Assembly: GCA_965218235.1 (NCBI GenBank)
Contig: OZ244595.1
Location: 434,001 to 498,000, forward strand
Direction: 5' to 3'
Length of the DNA stretch: 64,000 nucleotides
From: CADCWK01 sp965218235
GTDB taxonomy: Bacteria; Chloroflexota; Chloroflexia; Thermomicrobiales; UBA6265
Shown: positions 8,696 through 18,067 of the stretch, piece by piece
Layout: each line of letters starts with the position of its first letter
Position numbering within the stretch: the stretch's first letter is position 1
Notes under the pieces: generated by a model
Told to the model about the DNA's origin: nothing
The model's database searches: none
Seen by the model: the letters and a program-made list of their open reading frames with translations, nothing else
Translations under genes and position numbers: made by a program

Positions 8696-10249
8696 ATGCC
8701 GCACACCCCGCATCCGGACTTCCCCCGCCACCATCCCCGACGGCCCCTCGGGCTGGTCCTCCCGTTCCTGACGCTCGGCCTGGCCCTCCTTGCGCTGCTC
8801 CGCCGGGTCGTCCTGGCCCGCAAACACGTCAGCGAGACCGAGGATGAGTACCGGGATGCCCGCCACCGGGTCCTGCTCCTCGGTGGCGGCTTCGGCGGCA
8901 CGATGATCGCCCGCGAGCTCGGCAAGCACTACCCCAACAGCCATGACGTCAGCATCCTGGTCGTCGACCGTTCGACCAACCTGCTCTACACGCCGCTGCT
9001 CTGGACCGTGGCCGACGGCCGGGTCAATCCCAACCACGTCTCGGTCTCGCTTCGCGGTCTGCAGAGTGGCAGCCCGTTCCACTTCCTCCAGGCCGACATC
9101 CAGCACATCGATCTGGATCGGCGCGAGGTCGAGACCAGCGCCGGCATCCGACCCTACGACACCCTGGTGATCGGGCTCGGAAGTGTCACGAGCATCCCGG
9201 ACCTGCCAGGGCTGAAGGAGCACGCCCGCCGGTTCGCCTCGCCCGGTGACGCGCTCGAACTCCGCAACCATCTGATCGACGCGGTCGAGGCCGCGCACCG
9301 CGCCCGGACGCCGGCCGAGCGGGCCGAATGGCTGACCTTCGTCGTCGGCGGCGGCGGCGACACCGGGGTCGAGCTGGCCGCGACGATCCATGAGTACCTG
9401 ACCAGCGGGCTGCTGGCCGCCTACCCGTGGCTGGCCGACGAGCGCCCCCGCGTCATCGTCGCCGGCCGGAACGACCGGCTGATCCCGATGAGCACTCCCG
9501 CAACGTCGGAGAGCGTCCGCGAGATCCTCGCGAAGCAGGGGATCGAGGTGATGACCAGCACCTCGATCCTCGCGGCGACGGAGTCCACGGTCGTGACCAA
9601 CCACAGCGTGATCCCGGCGCGGACGCTGTTCTGGGCGGCCGGCATCTCAGCCGTCCCGGTCGTGAAACACCTGCCGATCGAGCACGCCCGCAACGGCTCC
9701 ATCGTCGTCGACGACCATCTCCGCGTGAAGGGATACCCGGAGGTCTTCGCGATCGGCGACAGCGCCTGGGTCTTCAGCGCCGACAACGGCAACGGCGTCC
9801 CGCCGACCGCGCAGGCGTCGCAGAGCCAGGGCCGCTACGTCGCCGATCTGATCCGCCGCCGGATCGAGGTCGACCTCTCGCCGACCGTCCCCTACAGCTT
9901 CAGGACCCGAGGCCGGCTGGCCCTGCTCGGCCGGCAAACCGGCGTCGCCGAAGTCGGTGGCCGCGTCGTGACCGGCTTCCCGGCCTGGGCGCTCTGGCAC
10001 GGCTACTACATCATCTCGATCCCGAGTTGGCGCAACCGGATCCGCCTCATCGGCGACCTGATCATCTCCGGGCTTTCGGGTCGGGAGACGACCCAGCTCC
10101 AGCTCAACCCGCGGCCGGTGCCCGATTCCTACTCCGGCACGACCCCAGGCGACGGCCACGGCGAGCGAATTGCCGACAACCATGACGCGACGACCGACGT
10201 CAGGACGCCGGAGATGGCCCCCACGGAGACCCCGGGCCGGATATCCTGA
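8696..10249 (+). CDS. FAD-dependent oxidoreductase, type II NADH dehydrogenase-like
   Basis: 517 residues. A hydrophobic segment at 18-41 (LGLVLPFLTLGLALLALLRR) is followed by a pyridine nucleotide-disulphide oxidoreductase fold. The FAD dinucleotide motif is LLLGGGFGG (60-68), a second NAD(H)-binding motif is FVVGGGGDTGVE, and the late FAD contact is FAIGDSAWV. Together these are typical of NDH-2 enzymes, which transfer electrons from NADH to quinone without pumping protons. NDH-2 proteins usually attach by a C-terminal amphipathic helix, so the N-terminal membrane segment is less usual. A hydrophilic tail of about 50 residues ends the protein. The exact electron acceptor is not determined by the sequence. 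Confidence 0.85.
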   Translation: MPHTPHPDFPRHHPRRPLGLVLPFLTLGLALLALLRRVVLARKHVSETEDEYRDARHRVLLLGGGFGGTMIARELGKHYPNSHDVSILVVDRSTNLLYTPLLWTVADGRVNPNHVSVSLRGLQSGSPFHFLQADIQHIDLDRREVETSAGIRPYDTLVIGLGSVTSIPDLPGLKEHARRFASPGDALELRNHLIDAVEAAHRARTPAERAEWLTFVVGGGGDTGVELAATIHEYLTSGLLAAYPWLADERPRVIVAGRNDRLIPMSTPATSESVREILAKQGIEVMTSTSILAATESTVVTNHSVIPARTLFWAAGISAVPVVKHLPIEHARNGSIVVDDHLRVKGYPEVFAIGDSAWVFSADNGNGVPPTAQASQSQGRYVADLIRRRIEVDLSPTVPYSFRTRGRLALLGRQTGVAEVGGRVVTGFPAWALWHGYYIISIPSWRNRIRLIGDLIISGLSGRETTQLQLNPRPVPDSYSGTTPGDGHGERIADNHDATTDVRTPEMAPTETPGRIS

Positions 10250-10314
10250 GCGTCGCTCAGGCGTCCGGCCCCATTTGGGCACCGACTTGAGCACCGACAT
10301 CTCCGGGAGGCTCC

Positions 10315-11361
10315 GTGACCATCACCGCCGTCATCGCTTCGCCCCTCTCCGCCGCCGTCGCGGAGCGTATCGCCGCCGAGGCCGCAAAGGGCGTCCGGAT
10401 CGTCTACCGGCCCGATCTCGTCCCGCCGCCCCGCTACACCTGCGACCATGTCGGCGATCCGGCCTTCCGGCGGACAGCCGCGCAGGAGGCCGAATGGCGC
10501 GGGATCCTGCGTGACGCCGAGATCACCTGGGACTTCCCGGAATCCGGCGGCGACGGACCAGCCGAGCTGACGCCGAACCTCAAGTGGGTTCAGGGCACGT
10601 CGGCCGGCGTCGGCGCTCGGGTCAGGCGGCTCGGCCTGTTCGAGCGGCCCGATGTCATCGTCACGACGGCGAGCGGAACCCACGCCCGTCCGCTGGCCGA
10701 GTACGTCTTCGGCGCCCTGCTGGCCCATGCCAAGCATATCCCGCATCTGGCCGATCAGCAGCGGGCCCACCACTGGGAGCGCTTCACCCCGGACACACTC
10801 GACGGCAAGACGATGGTCCTCGTCGGTCCGGGCCGGATCGGCCGGGAGGTCGCCCGGCTGGCCCACGCCTTCGACATGACGGTCCTTGCCCTCGCCCGGG
10901 ACAGCGACCCCAGCCGCGCCGCCGAGCTCGGCGTCGACGAGGTCTTCACCCGCAACCAGTTCCACGAGATGCTCGGTCGGGCCGACGTGGTCGTCCTGTC
11001 GGCCCCGCAGACGCCCGAGACGGACAACATCATGGACGAGGCCGCCTTCGCCTCCCTGCGGCCCGGCACGGTCTTCGTCAACATCGGCCGTGGGACGCTG
11101 GTCGACGAGGACGCCCTGCTGGCGGTACTGCATGACGGCCGGGTCGGCTACGCCGTCCTGGATGTCTTCCGAACCGAGCCGCTCCCGGCCGACTCGCCGT
11201 TCTGGGACGAGCCCAACGTCCGGATCAGTCCGCACTCCGTCGCCAACTCGACCAACGAGTACGACCGGATCGCCGATCTGTTCATCGCCAACCTCACTCG
11301 CTACGCCGCCGGCCGCGCCAGCGAGATGACCCCGCGGTACAGCCGCGAGAAGGGGTACTGA
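10315..11361 (+). CDS. D-2-hydroxyacid dehydrogenase
   Basis: 348 residues. The NAD-binding loop VLVGPGRIGRE (168-178) lies inside the catalytic domain in the usual order. The catalytic triad of the family is visible: R259 (NIGRGTLVDE), E288 (FRTEPLP) and H307 (RISPHSVA). It reduces a 2-ketoacid to a D-2-hydroxyacid or the reverse, in the cytoplasm. The start is a GTG, supported by GGGAGG 5 bp upstream. It lies 65 bp after the NDH-2-like gene and could share its transcript. The divergent first 100 residues resemble the branch that contains glyoxylate/hydroxypyruvate reductase-like proteins, but the substrate is not assigned. Confidence 0.9.
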   Translation: MTITAVIASPLSAAVAERIAAEAAKGVRIVYRPDLVPPPRYTCDHVGDPAFRRTAAQEAEWRGILRDAEITWDFPESGGDGPAELTPNLKWVQGTSAGVGARVRRLGLFERPDVIVTTASGTHARPLAEYVFGALLAHAKHIPHLADQQRAHHWERFTPDTLDGKTMVLVGPGRIGREVARLAHAFDMTVLALARDSDPSRAAELGVDEVFTRNQFHEMLGRADVVVLSAPQTPETDNIMDEAAFASLRPGTVFVNIGRGTLVDEDALLAVLHDGRVGYAVLDVFRTEPLPADSPFWDEPNVRISPHSVANSTNEYDRIADLFIANLTRYAAGRASEMTPRYSREKGY

Positions 11362-11480
11362 CCCGGATCAGCTACCAGCCGGGAAACCGTTCTGGCGCTG
11401 AAGCGTCTGAGTGAGCAGAGCCGGGACGCTCCGGCTCTGCTCAGGGGCGGTCTACCGCTGCCCACGAAGGAGAGCCACTG

Positions 11481-12755
11481 ATGTCGCAGCGCACACTCGC
11501 CGCCCTGTCACTCTCGCTGCTGCTCGCCCTGACGCTGATCGGAATTGGGCCAGCGGTGACTCGGGCCGCGCAGCAACCGGACGAGAACATTCCGTCCAGC
11601 TTCCAGGTTTACGCCTGCCCCGACGGGTATTCGGGCAACGACTATCTGGACGACTGCTCACCCACGGGCGCCGGAGACTTCTTGATCACCGCGACCGACA
11701 CGTCCCCGACCGAACCGTCGGCAACGACCGCCACCGGCGCGGACGGGTACGTAGAGTTCGCCACGTTCCCCGGCCCGACGAGCTGGTCGCTCAATGCCGG
11801 CGGCGCGTTCGACTACTACTTCAGCTGCTTCGACGGCAACGGCGTCTATCTGTTCGACGGGTCGTCGGACCTGATCCAGGCATCGCTCAACGAAGGCGAC
11901 GCGCTGGCCTGCCGCTGGTACGTCACGCCGAACAGGAACGGTCCACCGACCGGCGGCGATGAGGGCGTGCCGCCGGACCCCGAGGACGCATCGGTCGGCG
12001 TCCAGATCTTCGACTGTCCCGAGGGGTACGACAGCGCCCAGTACGCCGACGACTGCGCACCGACCACGCGGCCGGTCGGCGTGTCGATCAACGACGGCTA
12101 TGAGTATGACGACGCAACGGTGATCCACGATCAGGCCGGCGATGACGGCCGGGCCGGGTTCGTCGATCTCCAGCGCGGCCAGTACTACCTCGCCGTCAAG
12201 GACCTGTCCGGGACGACGACCATCTACTGGACGTGCTTCGACCTCGACGGGAGCAAGGAACGGTTCGACCGGGACGGCTACCACAATCGCGTCCGCTTCT
12301 ATCTGGACGTGAGTGCCGGCTATTCCTGCCGGATCTACCTGACCCCCAACGGCCCGGAGACGCCGGCGCCCGGCACGGCTGGGACGGTCACCGTCGATGT
12401 CCTCGGCTGCCCGGAGAGCTACGACGGGCCGGACTGGTCCGCGGAATGTACAGGCCGGATCGACAGCAACCGGGTCGCCATCACTGGGTATCCGTCCCAG
12501 GCGGAGGGTGCCCCGAACGGGTTGGAGATCTTTCAGGGAAGCGTGACCTTTGAAGATGTCGAGCCGGGAACGTATGCCCCATCGACGGACATTCCCGGCC
12601 ACGCGACCGTGCAGCGGTCCGCCTGCGTGATCGGCGCCGGTCCGATCGACGACGCGCGCATCGGCGATCCGTCGACCAACGGCGGGGTGACGCTCGCCGA
12701 TGGTGAAGGCGCGACCTGCGTGATCTACATCACGCCGATCTCGCTCCGCGCCTGA
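11481..12755 (+). CDS. secreted protein with three Cys-containing repeats
   Basis: 424 residues with a Sec-type signal peptide (hydrophobic core LAALSLSLLLALTLIGIG, end near RAA). The mature protein is built from three units of about 110 residues. Each opens with a Cys-x-x-x-Tyr element (YACPDGYSGNDYLDDC, FDCPEGYDSAQYADDC, LGCPESYDGPDWSAEC) and closes with ACRWYVTPN-like strands. Each appears to hold two Cys pairs in a beta-sandwich, reminiscent of prealbumin-like SpaA domains. It shares these repeats with the next gene, which carries an LPSTG anchor; this one has no anchor. An AAGGAG site precedes the ATG. Function is unknown; a cell-surface or extracellular structural role is inferred. Confidence 0.75.
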   Translation: MSQRTLAALSLSLLLALTLIGIGPAVTRAAQQPDENIPSSFQVYACPDGYSGNDYLDDCSPTGAGDFLITATDTSPTEPSATTATGADGYVEFATFPGPTSWSLNAGGAFDYYFSCFDGNGVYLFDGSSDLIQASLNEGDALACRWYVTPNRNGPPTGGDEGVPPDPEDASVGVQIFDCPEGYDSAQYADDCAPTTRPVGVSINDGYEYDDATVIHDQAGDDGRAGFVDLQRGQYYLAVKDLSGTTTIYWTCFDLDGSKERFDRDGYHNRVRFYLDVSAGYSCRIYLTPNGPETPAPGTAGTVTVDVLGCPESYDGPDWSAECTGRIDSNRVAITGYPSQAEGAPNGLEIFQGSVTFEDVEPGTYAPSTDIPGHATVQRSACVIGAGPIDDARIGDPSTNGGVTLADGEGATCVIYITPISLRA

Positions 12756-13137
12756 CCAGTCCTGAGCCCATCAATAGCCTGGTGTGCCCGCAACCCGCTG
12801 GCTTAATCCGTATCGCCATTCCGCTCTCCCGCCCGTCCACTGGTCGGACGAGATGTCGTACCCACCGCAACCGCTCGGGCCGATCGTGGTCCGGGCGACC
12901 GGATTCCGTTCGGTTCGGCCAACGACGGCGGTCAATTAACGGAGGCCCTACTCGTTTCCTCCATCGACCAATCAGACATCGAAAACATCGCCCACGAAAC
13001 CAGTCGTAGTTCCCTCGAAGGACAGGACCCAAGCCACCGGGGGCGACCTGGTGATAGGATGATGTAGCCCCGCATACACAAAGAGCCCGCGCGCTGACTC
13101 AACTGTCGCGTCCTTTCTGGAAAGGAGAGGCTCGGAC
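12756..13137 (+). other. intergenic region between the two repeat-protein genes
   Basis: 382 bp with no supported gene. I see no convincing terminator after the upstream gene. The last 25 bases hold a strong ribosome-binding site (AAAGGAGAGG) for the next gene. Confidence 0.5.
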
Positions 13138-14343
13138 GTGGCACCACCTGATCGCACAGACGTGGCCAGCCGGATGACCGGCTGGTTCAGGAGGGGACGC
13201 AACCTCATGTCCACGATCCATGCACCAAATCACCTGCTGCGCCTGCTCGGCATCTTCGTGCTGCCGCTGGCGCTGTTCGCGGCCCTGCTGCCGGCGCCCG
13301 CCCAGGCCGGTCTCACGCAGGACGCGCCCCGGATCCCGTCCGAGTTCCAGGTCTACACATGCCCCACGGACTACGCCGGCACCGACTACCTGACCGACTG
13401 CACGCCGGGTGGCGCCGGCGACTACTCGATCACCGTGACCGATACCGAGGCGGGCAACCCGACGGCGACGACGCCGACGGACGCGGATGGCTTCATCCTG
13501 TTCGGCACCGTTCCCGGCCCGGCCACCTTCGCGCTGGACGTTCCCGGCGACTTCGCCAGCTTCTACTACGCGTGCTTCGATGACGCTGGCGTCTTCCAGT
13601 TCGACGGGACCGGCAACGTCATCGAGACCGAGCTGGCCGCGGGTGACGCCCGGTCCTGCCGCTGGTACGTGATCCCGGAGGACGCGAGCGGCGCGAGTTT
13701 CTCTGCGTCCGCGTCCGCCTCCCCGTCGGCCCCGATCGAGGGCACCGCGACTGTCGACATCCAGGTCTTCGATTGCCCGGTGGCCTACTCCGGTGACGAG
13801 TACCTGAGCGACTGCGCCCCGATCGTCGACCCGGTAGACGTGCTCCTCAGTCCAACGGTCCCATTCGACGAGAACGATTTCGAGCGCGCACCGACCGGCG
13901 ATAAGGGCCGGGCGGCCTTCGTCGATCTCCCGGCCAGCGACTACAGCGTCGCGGTCGACATTCCGGGTGAGTTCGCGAACTTCTACGTCGCCTGCTTCGA
14001 CGTGACCTCCGGCTCCGAGGTGTTCCTGTTCGACGGCGACACCAACACCGTCTCGTTCGACCTGTCGGACGGCTCCGGCATCTCGTGCCGCTTCTATGTG
14101 ATCCCGGAGGATCTCTCCGGTCAGAGCGCCTCGCCGAGCGCATCGGCCCCGGTTGCCCCGAGCGTCGCCCCGACGGTGCCGCCCCGGTCCTCGACCAGCC
14201 CGGGAGCGATCAACGTCCTGCCGAGCACCGGCACGGGGTCCGGCACGGGCGGTACGTCCATGAGCCTCCTGGCTGGCCTGGCGATCCTCGCGGCCGCGGC
14301 CGTCGCCGTGGCGGCTCGCCGGCTGAGCGGCGCCGGTCGGTAG
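13138..14343 (+). CDS. cell-wall-anchored (LPSTG) repeat protein
   Basis: 401 residues from a GTG preceded by AAAGGAGAGG; an ATG at 13207 after GGAGGGG would give a shorter leader. The signal peptide core is LLGIFVLPLALFAALLP, ending at AQA. Two units of the same 110-residue Cys repeat as in the upstream gene follow (YTCPTDYAGTDYLTDC; FDCPVAYSGDEYLSDC). Then come a Ser/Pro/Ala-rich spacer and a sortase signal: LPSTG (361-365), a hydrophobic stretch and the positive tail ARRLSGAGR. Sortase should cleave between T and G and attach the protein covalently at the surface. No sortase gene is in the window. Paralogy with the upstream gene implies tandem duplication. Confidence 0.85.
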   Translation: MAPPDRTDVASRMTGWFRRGRNLMSTIHAPNHLLRLLGIFVLPLALFAALLPAPAQAGLTQDAPRIPSEFQVYTCPTDYAGTDYLTDCTPGGAGDYSITVTDTEAGNPTATTPTDADGFILFGTVPGPATFALDVPGDFASFYYACFDDAGVFQFDGTGNVIETELAAGDARSCRWYVIPEDASGASFSASASASPSAPIEGTATVDIQVFDCPVAYSGDEYLSDCAPIVDPVDVLLSPTVPFDENDFERAPTGDKGRAAFVDLPASDYSVAVDIPGEFANFYVACFDVTSGSEVFLFDGDTNTVSFDLSDGSGISCRFYVIPEDLSGQSASPSASAPVAPSVAPTVPPRSSTSPGAINVLPSTGTGSGTGGTSMSLLAGLAILAAAAVAVAARRLSGAGR

Positions 14344-14436
14344 CGGCGCTGGAAAGCGACGCGGCCCAATGCAAAGTCCCGCCGGATGGAGTCCGTCCGA
14401 CCCACGCAATCCCACCCCACCGAAACGCCGAAACCG

Positions 14437-14472
14437 AGGCAGGGCCACCGAACTCCTTCGGTGGCCCTGCCT
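14437..14472. terminator. strong bidirectional terminator-like hairpin
   Basis: Perfect 16-bp stem (AGGCAGGGCCACCGAA with its complement) around a CTCC loop. It lies between convergent genes, 94 bp after the LPSTG gene stop and 62 bp after the minus-strand stop at 14534. No clear T-run follows on either strand. Confidence 0.75.
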
Positions 14473-14533
14473 GTTGACATCAGTCTCGTGAGACGCCGCG
14501 TCGCTCTCGCCGCCGAACGCCCGCGTCAACGTG

Positions 14534-15382
14534 TCAGGCGACCCAGACGGTGCACTGGTTGGTTTCCTCTATCCCACGAGGGCCGAGGGCAGTGCAAGCG
14601 TCCCCGTAGGTGGTATTGCACAGGTCGTCGTAGGAGTCAGTCGAGTTGCCGTTGCAGGGCTGACAGCTGACGTCGCTCCACTTCCAGCAGGTGTCGATCG
14701 GACCGCCGGGAACCGGCCCAACACTTTCGACCCCGTTATAGCAATTCGCGATCGTCGGGCAGTCGTCAATGAACAGGCTCGCCGTCCCAAAGCTCGGCGC
14801 GAGATCTTCGTCCTGCTGCCGACTCGCGACAAAGTCCAACCCGCCCTCGTAGTCGCTAAGCAGGTTCACCCCGTACGTCACCATTCCGGACCCGTGGTCA
14901 TACGTGGGATTCAACAACTCCACGACGAGGATGTCCTCGTCACCGTTCTCGTCGTTGGTAACCAGGGCGGCGTTGGGCGGATTATCCGGGGAGAAGTGCA
15001 GGCCTTCGAGGAACTGGTCGGTCGGCGCCTCACCGAAGATCCGCTCGGGTCGGTCGGAGAAGTAGACGGTGTTCCCGGCGTGGCCCTCCAGAGTGAGGAG
15101 GTAATCGGCCCCACCGCCTGGCGTTGGGGTGCCACCGGTTGACGCCGGCCCAGCGTCGGGGTTGGCGGCGAAGGTGCCGGAGGTCGCCGACTGGACGAAC
15201 AGGAAGCTGGCGTCGTCAGACACGGCATCCGGGGTGGCAGGCCCAACCTGGGCACCGGCGTGCCGTCCGGTGGCGGCTACCAGCCCAGCGACACCGGCCA
15301 GTCCGGTGGTCTGAATAGCTGTTCGACGGGAGAGCCGGGACGTAAGGGAGCGAGTTAGAGCATCGAAGCGTCGTGGTTCCAA
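14534..15382 (-). CDS. Tat-exported Cys-rich secreted protein, function unknown
   Basis: 282 residues. The N-terminus has a twin-arginine signal (LSRRTAIQTTGLAGVAGLVAATG, broken here at SRR-TAI) ending near AGA. The middle is a beta-rich region with ADYLLTLEGHAGNTVYFSDRPERI-type strands, and EDILVVELLNP is typical of small secreted folds. The last 75 residues hold eight Cys, in the order CPTIANC, TC, SCQPC, LC and AC, plus a final C near the end, which suggests four disulphides or a metal site. I do not recognise the family. It is convergent with the LPSTG gene and shares a terminator with it. Confidence 0.7.
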   Translation of the reverse strand: MEPRRFDALTRSLTSRLSRRTAIQTTGLAGVAGLVAATGRHAGAQVGPATPDAVSDDASFLFVQSATSGTFAANPDAGPASTGGTPTPGGGADYLLTLEGHAGNTVYFSDRPERIFGEAPTDQFLEGLHFSPDNPPNAALVTNDENGDEDILVVELLNPTYDHGSGMVTYGVNLLSDYEGGLDFVASRQQDEDLAPSFGTASLFIDDCPTIANCYNGVESVGPVPGGPIDTCWKWSDVSCQPCNGNSTDSYDDLCNTTYGDACTALGPRGIEETNQCTVWVA

Positions 15383-15462
15383 TTTGTTTCCTGCCCATGT
15401 GCGCGAGGAACGACCGGAGCACCAAGTGAGCCCTTCATCAGTCTAGATCGCGCATATTCCGA

Positions 15463-15490
15463 ATGGCATCCGTATTCCTACGGATGCCAT
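15463..15490. terminator. hairpin in the 342-bp spacer 15383-15724
   Basis: Perfect 12-bp inverted repeat ATGGCATCCGTA / TACGGATGCCAT with loop TTCC. It could end transcription of the AI-2E transporter gene on the minus strand, although it is 235 bp beyond that stop, or act upstream of the Cys-rich protein gene. The rest of the spacer shows no gene. Confidence 0.55.
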
Positions 15491-15724
15491 CCAGGGGAGT
15501 TCAGAGGCGACCTGGACAGCGGGTCTCACAAGGATCGTCTAATGTCCGCCTGAGTCGGTCGCCACGGTGCATCGCGACACTCCGCGCCGTGTCTGAGCCT
15601 GATCCGTTCACGGCCGGGACTCGCCACCGGGCATGCACTGGCTGCCATCCATGATCGTGACAACGCCTCGAACTCTTGGCGCGCTCCCACGGGATCCTTC
15701 GGTTGCGTTTCCGGGCAGGTCGGT

Positions 15725-17299
15725 CTATCGGTCGCCAGGGCCGATCGCCGGCCGGTTCGCTGGCGCTGGCGGGTCGTCGTGCTCGATATCGGAGGGGCTG
15801 GATTCCGGCGAGGCCGAACGGCGAAGCTGCTCCGGGGTCCATCTCGGCCCCTGCGCCGGACGGCTGCCGCCAGGAATTCCCGGTCCGGGCGCCGGTCGGG
15901 ACATGGTGCTGGTCGATCGGTTGGCCGGAGACGCGGGTCGCCCCGAAGCCGTCGCCGCGGTCGGGCGGTGACTCGACGGGGCGGAGGCCGAGGCGGGCTG
16001 AGGCGAAGCGGGCGGCGGTGCGCGGCGGTCGCCGCGAGCATTCGCTGGAGCGAAGCTGGCGGCATGCGATGGTTGGGATCCCGGCGTCGACGTCGCCAGC
16101 GAGGGGCCGGGCACGGGAGCCGGACCGTCGGTTCCGTTGCCGTCCCGCGGGTCGCCGTCACGGGACGAGACGCGCATCCAGCGCCAGGCCGGGATCGCCC
16201 CCCGGGGGCGCGACTGCTTGGAATCGCGGCGCTCGTCGAGGAACGTCGTGACGATGACCTGGACGAAGGCCGCGATCGGGATCGCCAGTAACGTGCCGAT
16301 GATGCCATAGAACGCGGCCCCGACCGTGATGGCGATGAAGACCGTCAGGGGCGTCAGTCCAACGGCACCACGCATGACGCGCGGGACCAGCACCCAGTTC
16401 TCTGACAATTGAATGCCGATGGCGATCGCGGCGGTGATCAGGGCCAGCTCGTTCGAGACGGTCAACGCGAGTACGACCGCCGGGATGCCGCCCAGCCACG
16501 GACCGAGGACCGGGATGATCTCGGTGATCCCGGCCCACAGTCCCAGCACCGGCCAGAACGGAACGCCGATGATGCCGTACCCGACGGCGGCGGCAAGGCC
16601 GATGATCAGACAGAGCGTCAGTTGTCCGCGCAGCCAGCCACCGACCTTGGCCTCGGCGTCATCCCAGATCCGGGCCACCCGGTGCCGCATCCGGGGCGAC
16701 ATCTCGTTCAGGATGACGGAGCGAATGAATGACCGCTCCATCAGGTAATAGAAGGTGATGACGAGGGTCGCGAAGAGCCCAACGACGCCCGTGACCACCG
16801 ACGACAGAACATTCACCGCGGTTTCCTGCTGCGGCGGCGGCGGATTGTCAAGGGCGGTAATGGCACTGCCAAGGAGTTGCTGACCGGTACCGTTCAGCAG
16901 ACCGTTACTACTCGATTGCCAGCTCGCCCGGAGATCCGTCAGCCGGAGCGGAGCGTCGGCGATGAAGATGTCGACCTGCTCACGAACGCTCGGGGCGATC
17001 AGGACACCACCGAGAATCAGGATCCCGAAGAACGCCAGGTACAGCCCGAGGATGGCCAGTCCCCGGGGGATCAGGAACCTTTTCTCCAGCAACGTGACCG
17101 GCCGGTCAAGCGTCGTGGCGAGAACCAGCGACACCAGCACGAGAATGAAGACGAACTGCACCTTGACCAGCACGAAACCGATCAGCAACACGACGAACAG
17201 CGACACCGGGGTGATCCCGCCGCGCCGGTCCTGGTCGTCCGGCCGGGGCTCGTGGGCGTTGCCGGGCTCGACGCTCTGCGAATCGGTCGCGGTGGCCAT
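15725..17299 (-). CDS. AI-2E family transporter (PerM-like) with long disordered tail
   Basis: 524 residues. Residues 30-355 form the AI-2E transporter/PerM fold: membrane segments at 31-60 and 80-102, a soluble insert (103-165), then a C-terminal membrane block with the conserved region GITEIIPVLGPWLGGIPA (257-274) and LVPRVMRGAVGLTPLTV. Members export small molecules such as autoinducer-2 or ions; the substrate here is unknown. Residues 361-524 are an unusual Pro, Ser, Ala and Arg-rich tail with no predicted fold, absent from typical members of about 350 residues. The start follows the upstream zinc-ribbon gene by 6 bp, so the two probably form one operon. Confidence 0.88.
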   Translation of the reverse strand: MATATDSQSVEPGNAHEPRPDDQDRRGGITPVSLFVVLLIGFVLVKVQFVFILVLVSLVLATTLDRPVTLLEKRFLIPRGLAILGLYLAFFGILILGGVLIAPSVREQVDIFIADAPLRLTDLRASWQSSSNGLLNGTGQQLLGSAITALDNPPPPQQETAVNVLSSVVTGVVGLFATLVITFYYLMERSFIRSVILNEMSPRMRHRVARIWDDAEAKVGGWLRGQLTLCLIIGLAAAVGYGIIGVPFWPVLGLWAGITEIIPVLGPWLGGIPAVVLALTVSNELALITAAIAIGIQLSENWVLVPRVMRGAVGLTPLTVFIAITVGAAFYGIIGTLLAIPIAAFVQVIVTTFLDERRDSKQSRPRGAIPAWRWMRVSSRDGDPRDGNGTDGPAPVPGPSLATSTPGSQPSHAASFAPANARGDRRAPPPASPQPASASAPSSHRPTAATASGRPASPANRSTSTMSRPAPGPGIPGGSRPAQGPRWTPEQLRRSASPESSPSDIEHDDPPAPANRPAIGPGDR

Positions 17300-17305
17300 C
17301 GTGGA

Positions 17306-17695
17306 CTATCGCGCTTTCTGCCGGGCGCCCGGCTGACTGGCCGCGAGGGCGGACCGCTTGCTGACACGCCAGTACTGGGGATCGAACAAATCGACCCGGT
17401 TCCGCTTCTCCGACCCCGGCAGGTCGTTCCAGACCGTCGGGAAGGAGAAGGTCTCCTCGCCATCGACGATCAGGCGACGGGCCGCGCCGAACGGCCGGGT
17501 GACGCCAAAGATCTCGCGGGGGGGCCGGGAGACGATCTCCGCCTGGAACCAGCCGTGCTCCGGGCAGGTGCCGGCATGGACCTGCCAGACGATGTCGCTG
17601 GTCACGCCGCCGATGTCGCGGATCGCCACCCGATCCAGCGCTCGCTCACAGATCGGGCAGCGCAGGGGAGTCGTCGGCTTGGCTGGAACGCTCAT
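17306..17695 (-). CDS. small zinc-ribbon-like protein, function unknown
   Basis: 129 residues. The N-terminal half holds CPIC (19-22) and a later C-P-E-H-G-W (CPEHGWFQAEI), which looks like a treble-clef or zinc-ribbon site made by CxxC plus CxxH. The second half, with FGVTRPFGAARRLIVDGEE, has no motif I recognise. GGTGAAGAG precedes the ATG. It sits 6 bp upstream of the AI-2E transporter gene on the same strand, so the two are likely co-transcribed. No function is assigned. Confidence 0.65.
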   Translation of the reverse strand: MSVPAKPTTPLRCPICERALDRVAIRDIGGVTSDIVWQVHAGTCPEHGWFQAEIVSRPPREIFGVTRPFGAARRLIVDGEETFSFPTVWNDLPGSEKRNRVDLFDPQYWRVSKRSALAASQPGARQKAR

Positions 17696-18067
17696 CTCTT
17701 CACCCAGGGTCCGCGCTACGGCGATTCGTCTTCCAGGAGATCGATCCGGTCAGGATCGGTATGGTTCGCGGATTGCCGGGCTTCGGGCCGCACCCGAACC
17801 GCCGGCCCGGACGCTTCACTGGATATGGTACTCGGATCGGCACGACGGCGGCGGCGGCCACGACGCGGGCCGGTGGGCCGCCCCGGTGGGACCCACCGCA
17901 CCGATCGGACAGAGCGGAGCCCACGATGACGACGCTGACGCTGACGCTGACGCTGCGCGGCGTGATCGCCGGCCCCCGATCACGACGCCCGGCGGGGCCG
18001 GTGTGCCGTACAATCGCGCGAAGCAGACATCCGATCTTGCCTATCACACCCAGGAGGATCTCCCGAG
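17696..18067. other. intergenic region with short CTGACG tandem repeat
   Basis: 372 bp between divergent genes. It contains about four copies of the hexamer GACGCT/CTGACG (17926-17954). The right end carries CAGGAGGATCTCCCGAG, the ribosome-binding site of the DinB-like gene. No gene is supported here. Confidence 0.5.

Noticed and set aside
13099..14529. Minus-strand open frame opposite the LPSTG protein
   Set aside because: The plus strand has a signal peptide, repeats and a sorting signal; the antisense has none.
17926..17954. Short CTGACG tandem repeat considered as a CRISPR or VNTR
   Set aside because: Units are 6 bp and directly abutting, with no spacers; too short to be either.
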